A stretch of 64,000 nucleotides of DNA from Dillenia suffruticosa (Eukaryota; Streptophyta; Magnoliopsida; Dilleniales; Dilleniaceae). The stretch is taken from NCBI GenBank assembly GCA_033439265.1, contig JAVTVX010000024.1, positions 14,057,001-14,121,000 of the forward strand, written 5' to 3'. Positions 1-9,963 of this stretch are shown here, in pieces. The notes below the pieces were generated by a model that was not told the DNA's origin, did not search any database, and worked only from the letters and a program-made list of their open reading frames with translations. Numbering within the stretch: position 1 is the first letter of the stretch; each line of letters begins with the position of its first letter. Both the position numbers and the translations under genes were made by a program.

Positions 1-739
1 GAGCAATTGTGAAAGTCCAAAGCTTCAATCAGCTTGCTATTCATAAGGTAAACACCCACCACCCTCTAGTACAACATATCCAAAATTTAGGTAAAAAAGA
101 GAAAGTTTGCTCAGAAAACTAGGGTAGACAAATTTGAAGCCATGACAGAATTTTTGGGTTTTCGAAAGTCTGAACAGGTTGTAATGTTTAGGCTATAGCA
201 TTTTCTGTGCATAGGCAAATTGAGGGAAATTTTTATACATGAAACTAGACCTTCAGAGCGTTTATATGAGATATGATTAGTTTAATTCTGATGCAAAATG
301 AATTTTTAGTAAATTTTCAAAGTTAGATGTTTTGCAGAAGTTTCTGTTCTGATATCCTATTCTGCCGTGATGTTTGCCTGAATTTTGAGATGCCTTCCGG
401 TCTGAACTAGCTTGAGCCCTAGTTATGACATTTGTAGCTCTAGGTTTTATGAAAATTTATGAAAATTCTCCAAAAACTATACAAATTGTCACTCTGTTTT
501 TGATCCCAGATTGACAGCCTTCTAGGTTTTCTGTTTTGACCCTCTTCTGGACTGAACTAAGAAAAACTTTCAACATGAAAGTTGTAGGCCTATATCTCAT
601 CTATAACATATCCACAGGTACTTGAATTGGAGTTATGTGTAGAGAGTTATTGCAATTTTATTAAGTCAGCACATTAGCGACGAAAATTAGAAAATTTTAA
701 AAACTTTCACTACAAAAAAATAGGTTTTTAGCCACAAAT

Positions 740-1195
740 TTAGTGACGAAAATTTTAAAAAAATTTGTCGCTAAAAACATTAACGACAGATTTAGCGACG
801 AAAAATTTTTCGTCGCTAATAATGCGTCGCAAAAATTTAGTGACGAAAATTAGAAATTCGTCGCTAAATTTTGCAACGAAAATCTGAAATCCGTCGCTAA
901 ATTTAATGACAAATAATTTTTCGTCGCTAAAATTCGTCACAAAATTTAGCGACGAAAATCTAAAATTCGTTTTTAATTTAGTGACAGATAATTTTGATAG
1001 CTAAAATCCGTTGTTAATTTAGGAACAAAAAATTATCTTTCGTGAAATTAGCGAAAAAAAAATTATTCGTAACTAATTTAGCGACGGAAAAATTATCCGT
1101 CGCTAATTTAGTGACAAAAAAAGTTCGTCACTAAATTAAGACGAAAAATTATCTGTCCTTAATTTAGCGACGAATAAAAAAATCCGTCGCTGATT
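740..1195. repeat. CACTA-1 left subterminal repeat array
   Basis: Many short direct and inverted copies of GCGACGAA and variants (GTGACGAA, TTCGTCGC) occur every 15-30 bp, separated by A/T runs. In CACTA elements of maize and other plants such subterminal motifs bind the element's own DNA-binding protein; that role is inferred here. Short open frames in this stretch are by-products of the repeat. Confidence 0.85.
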
Positions 1196-1215
1196 CCAAA
1201 TTCATCGGCATCCAA

Positions 1216-1435
1216 AATGCCCAAGGAGCGTACGTGCACATGTTTGGACGGGCCCTTGCCCACCCGAGCAGGCACTTTGCCTGCAAGCCACATCTGGACC
1301 CCCACATACCCGAGCCAGCACAGCCTGCAAGCTGCCTGCCCGCTTGAGCCAGCACCGCGGCCTGCAAACCCGCCCTCCCGCCCAAGCCAGAGCCAGCACC
1401 CCCGCCTGCAAGCATGCCCGCTCCAACGTCAACCC
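1216..1435. repeat. GC-rich cryptic minisatellite, CACTA-1 left arm
   Basis: About 220 bp of GC-rich sequence with irregular repeats around CCCGCCTGCAAGC and GAGCCAGCAC, set between AT-rich blocks. The same type of block lies in the mirrored position of CACTA-2 (51465-51610), so it belongs to the element. Overlapping open frames on both strands reflect the scarcity of stop codons in GC-rich DNA. Confidence 0.7.
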
Positions 1436-1478
1436 TCCTCATTTAATTATTGGAAAATGTCTCCGCTTTGCCTCGACC

Positions 1479-1535
1479 ATGGTTCGAACTCCTGCACATG
1501 TATAAACCTATAAAAGCATTTAACCACCAACCTTC
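1479..1535 (-). other. tRNA-like Pol III promoter module, CACTA-1 left
   Basis: On the minus strand an A-box-like TTGGTGGTTAAATGC (1516-1530) is followed by a B-box-like AGTTCGAACC (1481-1490). Alignment with the better preserved copy at 51358-51425 in CACTA-2 supports the assignment. No complete cloverleaf is evident, so this is a tRNA-derived head, not a tRNA gene. It points outward, towards the nearer CACTA end. Confidence 0.5.
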
Positions 1536-1539
1536 ATTC

Positions 1540-2100
1540 ACATTTTTCTAATAATAATAAAATAATATATAATAACAATTTAAAATAATAAATATAATAA
1601 CTTTCTTTACTTAAACCACCAACCTAAAATAATATTAATTAAAAATAATAAATATGATAATTTTTAATAAAATAAAAAATAATAAAATACTAATTTAAAA
1701 TAAAATAATAAATTAGTTAAAAAATATATTAATATTATATTTTGTTTTCTTCTTTTTTGTTTTGTTTTATTATTTTATTATTCTTTTTCATTTTTATTTT
1801 ATTTTTTTAATCCATAGTATAAAAATGGATGACGGCATCTTAATAATATAAAATTATAATTATCCATAAATTATAATATATTCATAATTTAAAAAATATA
1901 TATATTTAATCACAAAATATTTTTATTCGTTTGAATATATAAGTCAATATAATTATTATATATAAGAAATTTCAATAATGAGAATAGAAAGAAAAAAAAA
2001 ACCTAAAAATAGAGATGAGAGTAAGAGGAAGAAAAAAATGAGAATAGAAAAAAAATGAGGAGGAAGAAAGAAATAAAAAAAAATATTATCACACAAGGCT
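1540..2100. other. AT-rich core of CACTA-1
   Basis: No gene is visible. A very AT-rich spacer of short TAATAAAATA-type runs is followed by a purine-rich block (about 1985-2090). The reverse complement of both parts is recognisable in CACTA-2 (50805-51340), which fixes the relative orientation of the two copies as opposite. Confidence 0.75.
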
Positions 2101-2104
2101 TAGG

Positions 2105-2170
2105 GTGGGTGGTGTAGTGGTTGACATGTCTTCCGTTCAAATCCGAGATCCAAGGTTCAAATCCCTGAAT
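2105..2170 (+). other. tRNA-like Pol III promoter module, CACTA-1 right
   Basis: An A box TGGTGTAGTGG (2110-2120) and a B box GGTTCAAATCC (2154-2164) are spaced about 33 bp apart, close to tRNA internal-promoter spacing. Both match the plant tRNA consensus well. The same module lies on the minus strand at 50732-50789 in CACTA-2. There is no complete acceptor stem, so it is best read as a tRNA-derived head similar to that of a SINE. Whether it is transcribed is unknown. Confidence 0.65.
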
Positions 2171-2179
2171 GTCTTCCGT

Positions 2180-2452
2180 GCCTGCTTAAGCCTGCCTGCA
2201 CCCCCGCATGCGCGCCCGGGTAGGCGCGCCCACGCAGGCGCCCATGATGCATGCGTAGGCACCTGTGCGGGCGCGCCTAGGCCCGTGCTTGACTGCACCC
2301 TTACGCCCGTGCATGCATGTGCAGGCGCCTGCACAGGTGCGCTCCCTGCCTACGCCCGGCGCCCGTGCGTGCATGCGTGGCGCCCCTGCTTGCGTCTAGC
2401 GCCTGTGCATGCATGCACGGGTGCCCGCGTAGGCTCGTTCCCAGGCTCGCCA
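2180..2452. repeat. GC-rich cryptic minisatellite, CACTA-1 right arm
   Basis: About 270 bp of GC-rich, CpG-dense sequence with repeated GCGCCCGTGC/GCATGCATG and AGGCGCC words. It begins directly after the tRNA-like module and stops abruptly at AT-rich DNA near 2455. Its counterpart in CACTA-2 is 50410-50698. The long open frames on both strands have biased composition and no recognisable domain. Confidence 0.7.
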
Positions 2453-2829
2453 GATTAATATTAATTAAAAAATATTATAAATGATTTGTATTATTGAATA
2501 AAATAATACAAGATACCTATACAATAATAAAAAATATTAAATAAAACAAAAAAAGAAAAATAATAAATTAATAAATTAATTAAAAAATATATTAATATTA
2601 TTCTTAGAAAAATAAAATATAAAAAAATAAAATAAAATGTTATTTTAAAATATTATAACAGCTCATATGTTTTAAATAATATAATTTAAATAAAATAAAA
2701 TATATGGTTTTTTTAAGATTTAAATAATATTAGAAATATAATATAATAAAATAAAATGTTAAATTAAAATATTATAAAATAATAATATGATTTGTTAATA
2801 TAAATTAATAAAATAAAATAAAAAATATC

Positions 2830-3078
2830 ACTGATTCAGCAACGGATTTGGAATCTGTCGCTGAAACAGCAACGGACTTTAAAATCCATTGCTAAATTAA
2901 CAACGGATAAAATTCGTCATTGGTAAATTAATTTTTTAATTTAAATATTATATTAATATTTTATTTTATTTAATTATATGTAAAAAATTTAACGACGGAT
3001 TGGTATTTTCGTCACTAAATTTAATGATAGAAAACAAATCCGTCGCTAAATTAATTTTTAATTTAAATATAACGTATT

Positions 3079-3110
<32 letters not shown>

Positions 3111-4390
3111 AATTAAATTCTATTTTTAAAAAATTAAATTTTATATCCGTCTCTAAGTTAGTGACGGATATGAAAATTTGTCGCTAAATTAGTGACGGAT
3201 ATAAATTTATCACTAAGTCGGTCGCTAAATTTGCGACGGATATAAATTCGTTGCTAAATCCGTCGGTAAATTAATAATTGATTCTTTATTCGTCGCTAAG
3301 TTACCGACGGATTTCTCGATCCGTTACTAACTTAGTGACGAATTTCTAAATCCGTCGCTAATTTAATCTTTTTTTTATATAAATTTGTATTTTATATTTT
3401 GTTTTCTTCTTTTTTCTTTTATTTTATTATTTTATTATTCTTTTTCATTTTTATTTTATTTTTTTGAATCCATAGAATAGTTTAAAAATCGATAGCCACC
3501 TAACCTAACCATCCGTGCCATCCGATGACAAATGAAGATAAACAACTGAACTTTTAAATACGATTGAATTATATGAGAGACGCGAACGGATATAAAAGAT
3601 GAAAAATATAAATGGTGAACTCCACTACCGTGAATTAATTAAAATTGTCTGTTACAGATTTATTGAATTATTTATTATTGTAAATTCTTAGTTTGTTGAA
3701 AATTATAATATTTATTATATATTTAATTCAATTTCATTATTCATAATTAGTTAAAACGGGGATACGGTTAAAAATATTTCCTAACAGAGTATAGAAAAAA
3801 TTTAGTTATGAAATTAGTTTTAACTTTTGGAATATAGATAATAAATTAACGATAAATTTAGTCACGAATACTTTTTTTTATGGCTAATTAGCGACGAATT
3901 TAGCTACAAATATTTTTTGTGGTTAATTAGTGATGAATTTAACCAAGAATTTTAGAGTTTGTTACTAAATTTAGAGACAAATATTTTTTTGCGACGAATT
4001 AGCTACGAATTTAACAATAAAAAATTTTTGTAACTAATTAGCGATAAAATTTCCCACGAAATTTTTTCGTTGCTAAATTTAGCGACGAAAGTTGTCATAA
4101 ACTTTTTTTGTCGTTAAATTTAGCTACGGAAAACTGAATCCGTGGCAAAATTTAGCCACGAAATATTATTCGTCGCTAATTAGCGATGAAATTTGCAACG
4201 AAAAATTTTTTGTTACCAATTAGTGACGAATTTAGCCACGAAAACTTTTTTCATCACTAATTAGCCACGAATGATGTGTCCATCGCTAATTTAGCCACGA
4301 CTTCCTTTTCATCGTAAATTTTGTGGCAAATTAGCGACGATAAAGTTTTTGTCGCTAAAAAATTTTTTCCGTCGCGAAAATCCGTGACTA
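2830..4390. repeat. CACTA-1 right subterminal repeat arrays
   Basis: Two arrays of GCGACGGA/GCGACGAA motifs (about 2830-3370 and 3840-4390) flank a segment in which about 80 bp of the AT-rich core (near 1735-1815) is repeated at 3393-3475, followed by about 300 bp without strong repeats (3480-3780). CACTA-2 has only one copy of the core block, so CACTA-1 appears to have gained a second arm by internal duplication or by capturing a related end. Confidence 0.65.
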
Positions 4391-6639
4391 AAATTGTGTT
4401 TTTTTGTAGTGTTTGGAACAGAACTGAGACAATTGGTTTATCTGAAATTCTGTGATATGAATATGAAGGAATATTCAAAATAAAGGTTATAGTGCTATCT
4501 CTTAGCTTTAAAATGAGTAGGAAGCATGTGATTTGGAGTTGTGTAGTAGGAGTTATGACCATTTTCCCACGACTGCGCAAATTGTGTTGTGTGCAAAATT
4601 TTAGATTTTAAATTTGTGGACTATTTTGATGAAATGATGAATGTGAATGGATGTATTTGAGGTCAAGAGTGTGAAGCATATGTGTGTATGAAATTGAGAA
4701 TGTTGTGTAAGATGATGTAAATGTGTGCTTAAATTGTCCCTTTGTGGACATTGAGCATGATTTGTTGTGCATTGAGAAATGAGGGAATTGATTTCCTTGT
4801 ATGTGTACTATCGAGGTATGTGTATTGTCTTGGCACATAGGCGTGGTCATTGGATGGTGTATTAGAGAGTGGAGGGCACGGATAACCTATAAAAGAGGTT
4901 AAATTAATGTATTTAACCTTAAAGTCTTCATTTGCATTACATCAAGATTTCATATATGCTTTGTGCTGCCTTTGTAGTGACATGATAGCAGATTGATGAG
5001 GGGACACAATTTCCACACAGTTTGGTATTTTAAGGAGTGATTGACCATTCCATATACTATGAGTGGAATTTATTATATTATGTGTTCAATGCATAACAAT
5101 ATGTTTTAAAACGCTTTTCAATGCAAGTATGAATTATGATCGTATGTTATGATTTTTGGAATGGATTTATGAAATGTTTTGTGAATCATTGGAGTGTCCA
5201 CAACATGATTTTATTATGAAATATGCATCCAAATGATTTGCGAAATGAAAAACGTGCCATTACATCGATATGCATATGATTTTATGAAATCAATTATGAG
5301 AAGTGTTTGATATGGTTTGATAAATGTTGGCATGGCACGTACATTATGATGATATTATGTTATCGGTCGAAAGTCTTTATGCATGCCGTGATTATATGAT
5401 TTATGAGATACGCAAATGAGTTGGGTATGCCGTAGCTACGAAGGGCGTTTGCAGAGGCACCCATTATGCCCAGATATGCTTCTGCAGGAGGTATCCCCAA
5501 ACATCGTATATGATATTATGACTCGACACGGTACTAGTTGGATTGAACCCAAAGGGGGAGGACTAGGTAACGTCCTGGTCTAGTATCTGATGAGGTCCAT
5601 CGCCAACATCGAGATAGAGAGCATTTTCTAACTTTGTATATAAAAACCCTCGATGTACCTACCGTTGGTCATGGTCGACCTTTGCCAGGAACTGATTTTG
5701 ACATACTCTATACTTGTGTGATTCTATTGATATGGATACATATGTATTTGAAATGTATGAAAAAGAATGATTTATGATGAATTGTTCATTATGCACTGTT
5801 TTCATACATTATGCAGACTCGTAGATTTATTGAATCATTTTGACACTTCATTTTTCACCAACACATTGAACACACTTATATATATCCTCTCACTTACTGA
5901 GTATTTCCCATAATACTTACCTCTCACTTTCTGTTCCATAGAGATAGCTATTGTGGGACACGTTACGACATAGCAGCGTATGAGGTTTTGTTGAAGACAT
6001 CGGACCTGGGTATGGTGTTAACCATTCTTTCGCAGGATTATGTTTATAGATATGGAATGATATATATATATATTTGTATATTTGGGATTGTAGATAGACC
6101 ATTGTACAAGTATATAAAAGGGATGACTGTATGTAAAAAATTGTACATAATATTGTAACTCTCATTTCATTGTATTGCATTGAGGCATGATTGTACTATT
6201 GTGTTCAATCACTTTGAGAAACATGTCACGTCTAGGATTATCTATTAAGTTCGCTCGGTGTCACCTCTAAATCATAGGAGGGGTGACTGACGACTGTTCA
6301 TGCCTTTGATGGGGGGCATGGCAGTAGAGATCTGTGGAGAGGATGGATTAGCCTTACATTAGTTTGGATGTTGATAGGGATGTGGATTGGTTGGTTATAT
6401 TTATGATTTGCTAGATTGGCCTTTATACATTGATATGTTATTGATTGACGGCATTTTGATATAGGATGGACCTCCGATTTATGGGGAGTTCTATCCATTT
6501 GTTTATTGATGGTTGGGAATTTAATATCAGCATCCAGGATAGCGTGGCGGCTGCTCACGCCTTGGATCGAGGATAGGGGTGTGACATATTGTCCATACAG
6601 GGCTTAATGGCCTATAGAGATTCATATGATACCATGTAT

Positions 6640-8240
6640 CACAAGCACAAGCATGTATATATCTGCCCCCTTTTTGTCATTCAACCATGTACATATCTTC
6701 CCTTTACATCCAAAGATCAATCGTGTACATATATTATCTCCTCTTTAATTCATGACTATTTAATCAATAATACCATGCATAGTCATAACTATCAACACAT
6801 AGGCTCATGAAAGCACAAAAGCATATACAGGCATAAGAACACGGGCACTTGTAAAGGTGAAGGAGCATATAGAATAAAAATTCAATCAAAAATTTGTTTG
6901 ATTACATAGAATTTTCCTACTACATCAAACTAAGCCAAAATGGAGAAAACACAAAGAAAATCATTAAAGAAAGCAGCTCACGAGAAGGGGATGATGATGG
7001 ATCTAGGGCTAAGAAGAATTGGAGGGTCCAAGTTGAGCTCTTCTAATGAGAGCTTCAATCTGGAGCATTTTCTCCCTCAATCTTAGAGTTGTCCTTGCGT
7101 GTCAGAATTTTGGTCAGCAACTTTATTCAATTGCCTTTGCATTTGGAATAAGATGTCCTACACCATGTCCAATGTCACGATAAAGGTAAAAAAGGATGCA
7201 TCACCACTTGTCGGGATTATTTAAAGGGCTGCCTCTCTATGTTCATCACTATGACCTTCCCTAGGTGGCTCACTAGGCTCGACCTCATCTCTCTTCCTCT
7301 TCATTGAATCCACTATAGGCTTATCTTCATCTTCTCTCTCCCAAACCCCATCCTTGTAAACCCATTTGACCTTCTTCAAAGATGATTCCCCAATTCCATT
7401 CTTGACTAGCAATCTAGTACTGATCTCCTTCTTCAAATCTATGTTGTTGATTGCTATAAGATTTGTGGTTAAGGAGTAATAAGGTAGAATGGCCAAATTT
7501 GACATGGCTACAATAATCATGAAGTAAGGCACTAAGAAATATAATCCAAGGTTCTTCTTTTTCATAATACAAGCCATCAATCACCTAAGGAGCCACTTCT
7601 ATTTCCTTTCCCTTAATATATATCTTAAACGTCCATGACTCCATACCGGTGGGAAAGTAATAATGTGTTTCTAAAAGGTGATTTCCTATCTCCTCAATTA
7701 CCTCCAAATTATTGTAGAATTTCCTAACTAGGTTCTCATAAACTTTCTCATTTGGATTTAGGAAAGAATTAGGGCAAATATGTCTTAGATGTTCTTCATA
7801 TGGGTATTCAATCTTCTTTACATAATCCCAATCTATCAATCTCCCTATGTTCAACTTCCATCTACAAAAGTTTTGAGAGAAGGACTTACTCTTTTTAGTT
7901 ATTGGAAACTCACTTGCATCAAACTTGGCTGGGTTTTTAGTCTTTGGAGCTATGGGGATTCTTCGCCAGAAGAGAGTTGAATCACGAGTAAGAAAAAGAC
8001 TAGGGTTTCGAAGAGAGAGAGGGTTATGAAAGAAACCTAGAGGGGATAAATAGGTTTCTTTGAATAATTTGATACTAATTTTGGATTAAAAACAATTTTT
8101 GATGGTTTTAATTATAAGAAGAATAAAGCGGAAGTAGATGGAATTAAAATAGAGGACACAAAAGATTTTATAGTGGTTCCTCCAACCCTAGTGTATATCC
8201 ACTCCTAGACTCCACTTGTATTGAGTAAAATAGCTTTTGA
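6640..8240 (-). mobile_element. SIRE-like LTR-element remnant, minus strand, probably non-autonomous
   Basis: Read on the minus strand, 8240-8030 resembles the 3' end of the copia LTR at 9700-9888 (the block around AGTGGTTCC and GTATATCCACTCC). It is followed by a coding region (8010-7000) and then by a purine tract of the type TGACAAAAAGGGGG (about 6665-6680), which in SIRE-like elements precedes the 3' LTR. No gag or pol lies between. This layout suggests a short non-autonomous derivative. The left end is cut by the gypsy LTR ending at 6586. It is a broken fossil with several lesions. Confidence 0.45.
7000..8010 (-). pseudogene. Element-encoded protein resembling the putative plant transposon protein domain
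   Basis: Two neighbouring minus-strand frames are visible, about 89 residues (7585-7854) and 119 residues (7221-7580). The first has the pattern LVRKFYNNLE, then about 30 residues, then YIKGKEIEVAP. This resembles the domain Pfam calls putative plant transposon protein (PF20167), found next to many plant retroelements. The second ends in a charged tail rich in Lys, Arg and Glu. The resemblance is from memory and not searched. It could instead be the env-like region of a SIRE element. A host gene is unlikely, because LTR sequence and a polypurine tract bracket it. Confidence 0.45.
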
Positions 8241-8249
8241 TGATGATTA

Positions 8250-9888
8250 TGGATGATTAAAATTAATTTAAGATCATCAATTAAAGTTCTACTAAAAATA
8301 AGAAAATTGTTAAAATTAAAGTAATCCTAAAAAATTCAACCTGCCTATATAATAAGTCGTCTTACATGGTTAGATTGGTATATCTTGCGACTCTCACATA
8401 AGTTAAGTCAACTTATAGAATGTCAAGTAGACTCTATCCTAGCTTTGACCCGACCTGAGATTCAAAATTTTGAATTTTAATTAAGTTTGAAACATACTGA
8501 GTTGACTTGAGAAAGTCGATCTGACGAATACAAGACACAGAACTCTAAGTCTGCACATGACCAAGTTGACCTGTCATAGTGACAAGTCGACCTAAACTTA
8601 TAGCTATTAAAATTATAAGTCAACTCACACTTAGAACAAGTCGACCTGCTAAGTATAAGTCTAAAAAATCTAGTCTACAACTTAAGTAAGTCGACTTACA
8701 GGGACACAAGTCGACTTGAGCACCTATTTTGAAAATTTGTCTATGTATGGAATATCACAACTCGATCTAAGAAAACTAACAAGTCGACCTGTTAAGTCAA
8801 GATCACAGAAGTGTACTCTACATTCTAATTGAGTCGACTAGCACACTAGACAAGTCAACATGAACCCATGATGAATTAATACTAAGTTGACCTGACAAAA
8901 CAAGAAGTCCACCTGAAACAAAGGCAAATAGACACACAAGTCAACTTAATCATAAGTTTTGTCGACTTAAGGATTCAAGATCATAGAAACTAATATATGT
9001 AACATTAGTAAGTTAACCCAAGACTAAAATAAGTCGATCTGAGATTATATTATCTCGACACAACTAATTTGTCAGTTGACTCACATTATATGCAAGCCAA
9101 CTCAAAAATAAACCAAGCAAGCTTATTTCTCACAACATGAGCATATAAAAGTCGACTTGACCATTCAAGAAGACGACTCAAATATTTGAAAATTCAAAAT
9201 TAAGTTGACTCAGAGCTACAACTAGTCGACAGCATGTGAGTAACGTTCAATTGTTTACAAAAGTTGCTTTGACTTAAATGAAAAGCTCAACTACCTCACC
9301 AACTCCTGCGAAGCTTTCAATATTTGTAAAAACTCTCCAACAGCTAAAATCATCTTCATTGGTATAAATATAGCTACAGGAGACTGAGGCAAGGCATCGA
9401 AGCACTTAGAGAGAAATTTCTATTCAAGCCTCCATATTCTATTTCTTGTTTCCATTCATAGTATTGATTTATTTTTGTATTTCAAAGAAGTAAGCTTCAT
9501 TTTGTAATATCATTGATTTTACTCTCAATGAGAAGGATCATAAAAGTTGTCTTCTAATCTTAGATCAATTATTGTACTTTGAAAGCTGAGTATGTGTATT
9601 TGCTTGTTTTTGTGAGAGGCAAGTGTAACCGTTTTGGAAAAACACTTATAAGGTTTGCTAGCACCCGTGAAGGTAGTGTATAAACCTTTGTTAGATAGTG
9701 GATTTGAAAATCTAGGTGAAGGGTGGGAGTGGATATACACCAAGAAGGTGGAACCACTATAGATTATGTATCTTCTGCTCTCTTCATCCTTTCTTTTGAT
9801 TTCTCTTCATACAAATCAATTTTCCTTTTAAGCACAAAAAATTAGCCATAGTTTTTAAATAAGCTATTCACCCCTCTAGGTTATTACA
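8250..9888 (+). mobile_element. Copia I 5' LTR, with GTCGAC-rich U3
   Basis: The 3' boundary (TTATTACA at 9881-9888) is followed by a degenerate tRNA-Met primer site and then gag. The last 600 bp (from about 9265) are repeated at 35300-35943, the presumed 3' LTR remnant. The block 8350-9240 contains at least nine GTCGAC hexamers and about a dozen near matches in one orientation. The 5' limit is uncertain because minus-strand SIRE-like LTR sequence abuts it near 8240. The LTR is old. Confidence 0.65.
8350..9240 (+). repeat. Dispersed GTCGAC motif cluster in copia I LTR
   Basis: The motif AAGTCGACYTG and one-mismatch variants recur every 20-60 bp with a consistent polarity. Spacing is irregular, so this is not a simple tandem satellite. 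Exact GTCGAC hexamers lie near 8585, 8637, 8690, 8709, 8792, 8831, 8962, 9151 and 9225. A binding-site array or a remnant of local amplification are both possible; this is inference. Confidence 0.75.
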
Positions 9889-9963
9889 TTTAGAGTTAAC
9901 AAGTTGTATTAAAGCAGGTGTTTGGATAAGAGTCCAACAACTTCTAGATTCAACAATTCACTT

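Larger units (their letters stand above)
708..4411. mobile_element. CACTA-1, non-autonomous CACTA (CMC/En-Spm) DNA transposon
   Basis: The left end reads CACTACAAAAAAA and the right end is its inverted complement (TTTTTTTGTAGTG), flanked by a 3-bp target duplication TTT at 705-707 and 4412-4414. A CACTA terminus plus a 3-bp duplication is diagnostic of this superfamily. Both ends carry dense subterminal arrays of GCGACGAA/TTCGTCGC (about 740-1195, 2830-3370 and 3840-4390). Inside lie two GC-rich minisatellites, two outward-facing tRNA-like modules and AT-rich spacer. There is no transposase (no TNP1/TNP2-like protein), so movement would need an autonomous relative in trans. It sits inside a gypsy-type LTR. 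CACTA-2 at 49543-52042 is a relative in the opposite orientation. Confidence 0.93.
1..6586 (+). mobile_element. Ty3/gypsy-type LTR, near complete, interrupted by CACTA-1
   Basis: This is LTR-type sequence with no coding frame. It matches by eye the LTRs at 37975-40930 and 46129-49095 (same strand) and the minus-strand LTR at 16887-26433. Shared blocks include the passage on a tested compound-like 'accgttggtc...gacctttgccag' segment near 5660-5690, the 'cactgagtatt' block near 5895, and the terminal part with 'gctcggtgtcacctctaaatc' near 6250. It ends in GTGTGACA at 6586, the usual 3' LTR end in this group, and no primer site follows, so it is a 3' or solo LTR read on the plus strand. Without the 3.7 kb CACTA insert about 2.9 kb of LTR lies in the window, close to the 3.0-3.5 kb of its relatives. 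The 5' end is probably just outside the window. It is a fossil, and its divergence from the other copies suggests moderate age. Confidence 0.7.

Noticed and set aside
740-1195. CRISPR-like array
   Set aside because: Repeats are 8-10 bp in both orientations with no fixed spacer, in a plant CACTA subterminal region.
2105-2170. Functional tRNA gene
   Set aside because: A and B boxes are present but no matching acceptor or anticodon stems were found by eye, and the module repeats at mirrored places in a transposon.
2105-2458. Open frames of 60-120 residues in the GC-rich blocks (also 1164-1513, 50402-50753, 51357-51995)
   Set aside because: They occur on both strands, follow minisatellite composition and contain no domain; the element is a non-autonomous CACTA.
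7789-7980. 63-residue plus-strand frame
   Set aside because: It is opposite to the better supported minus-strand element protein and has no domain.
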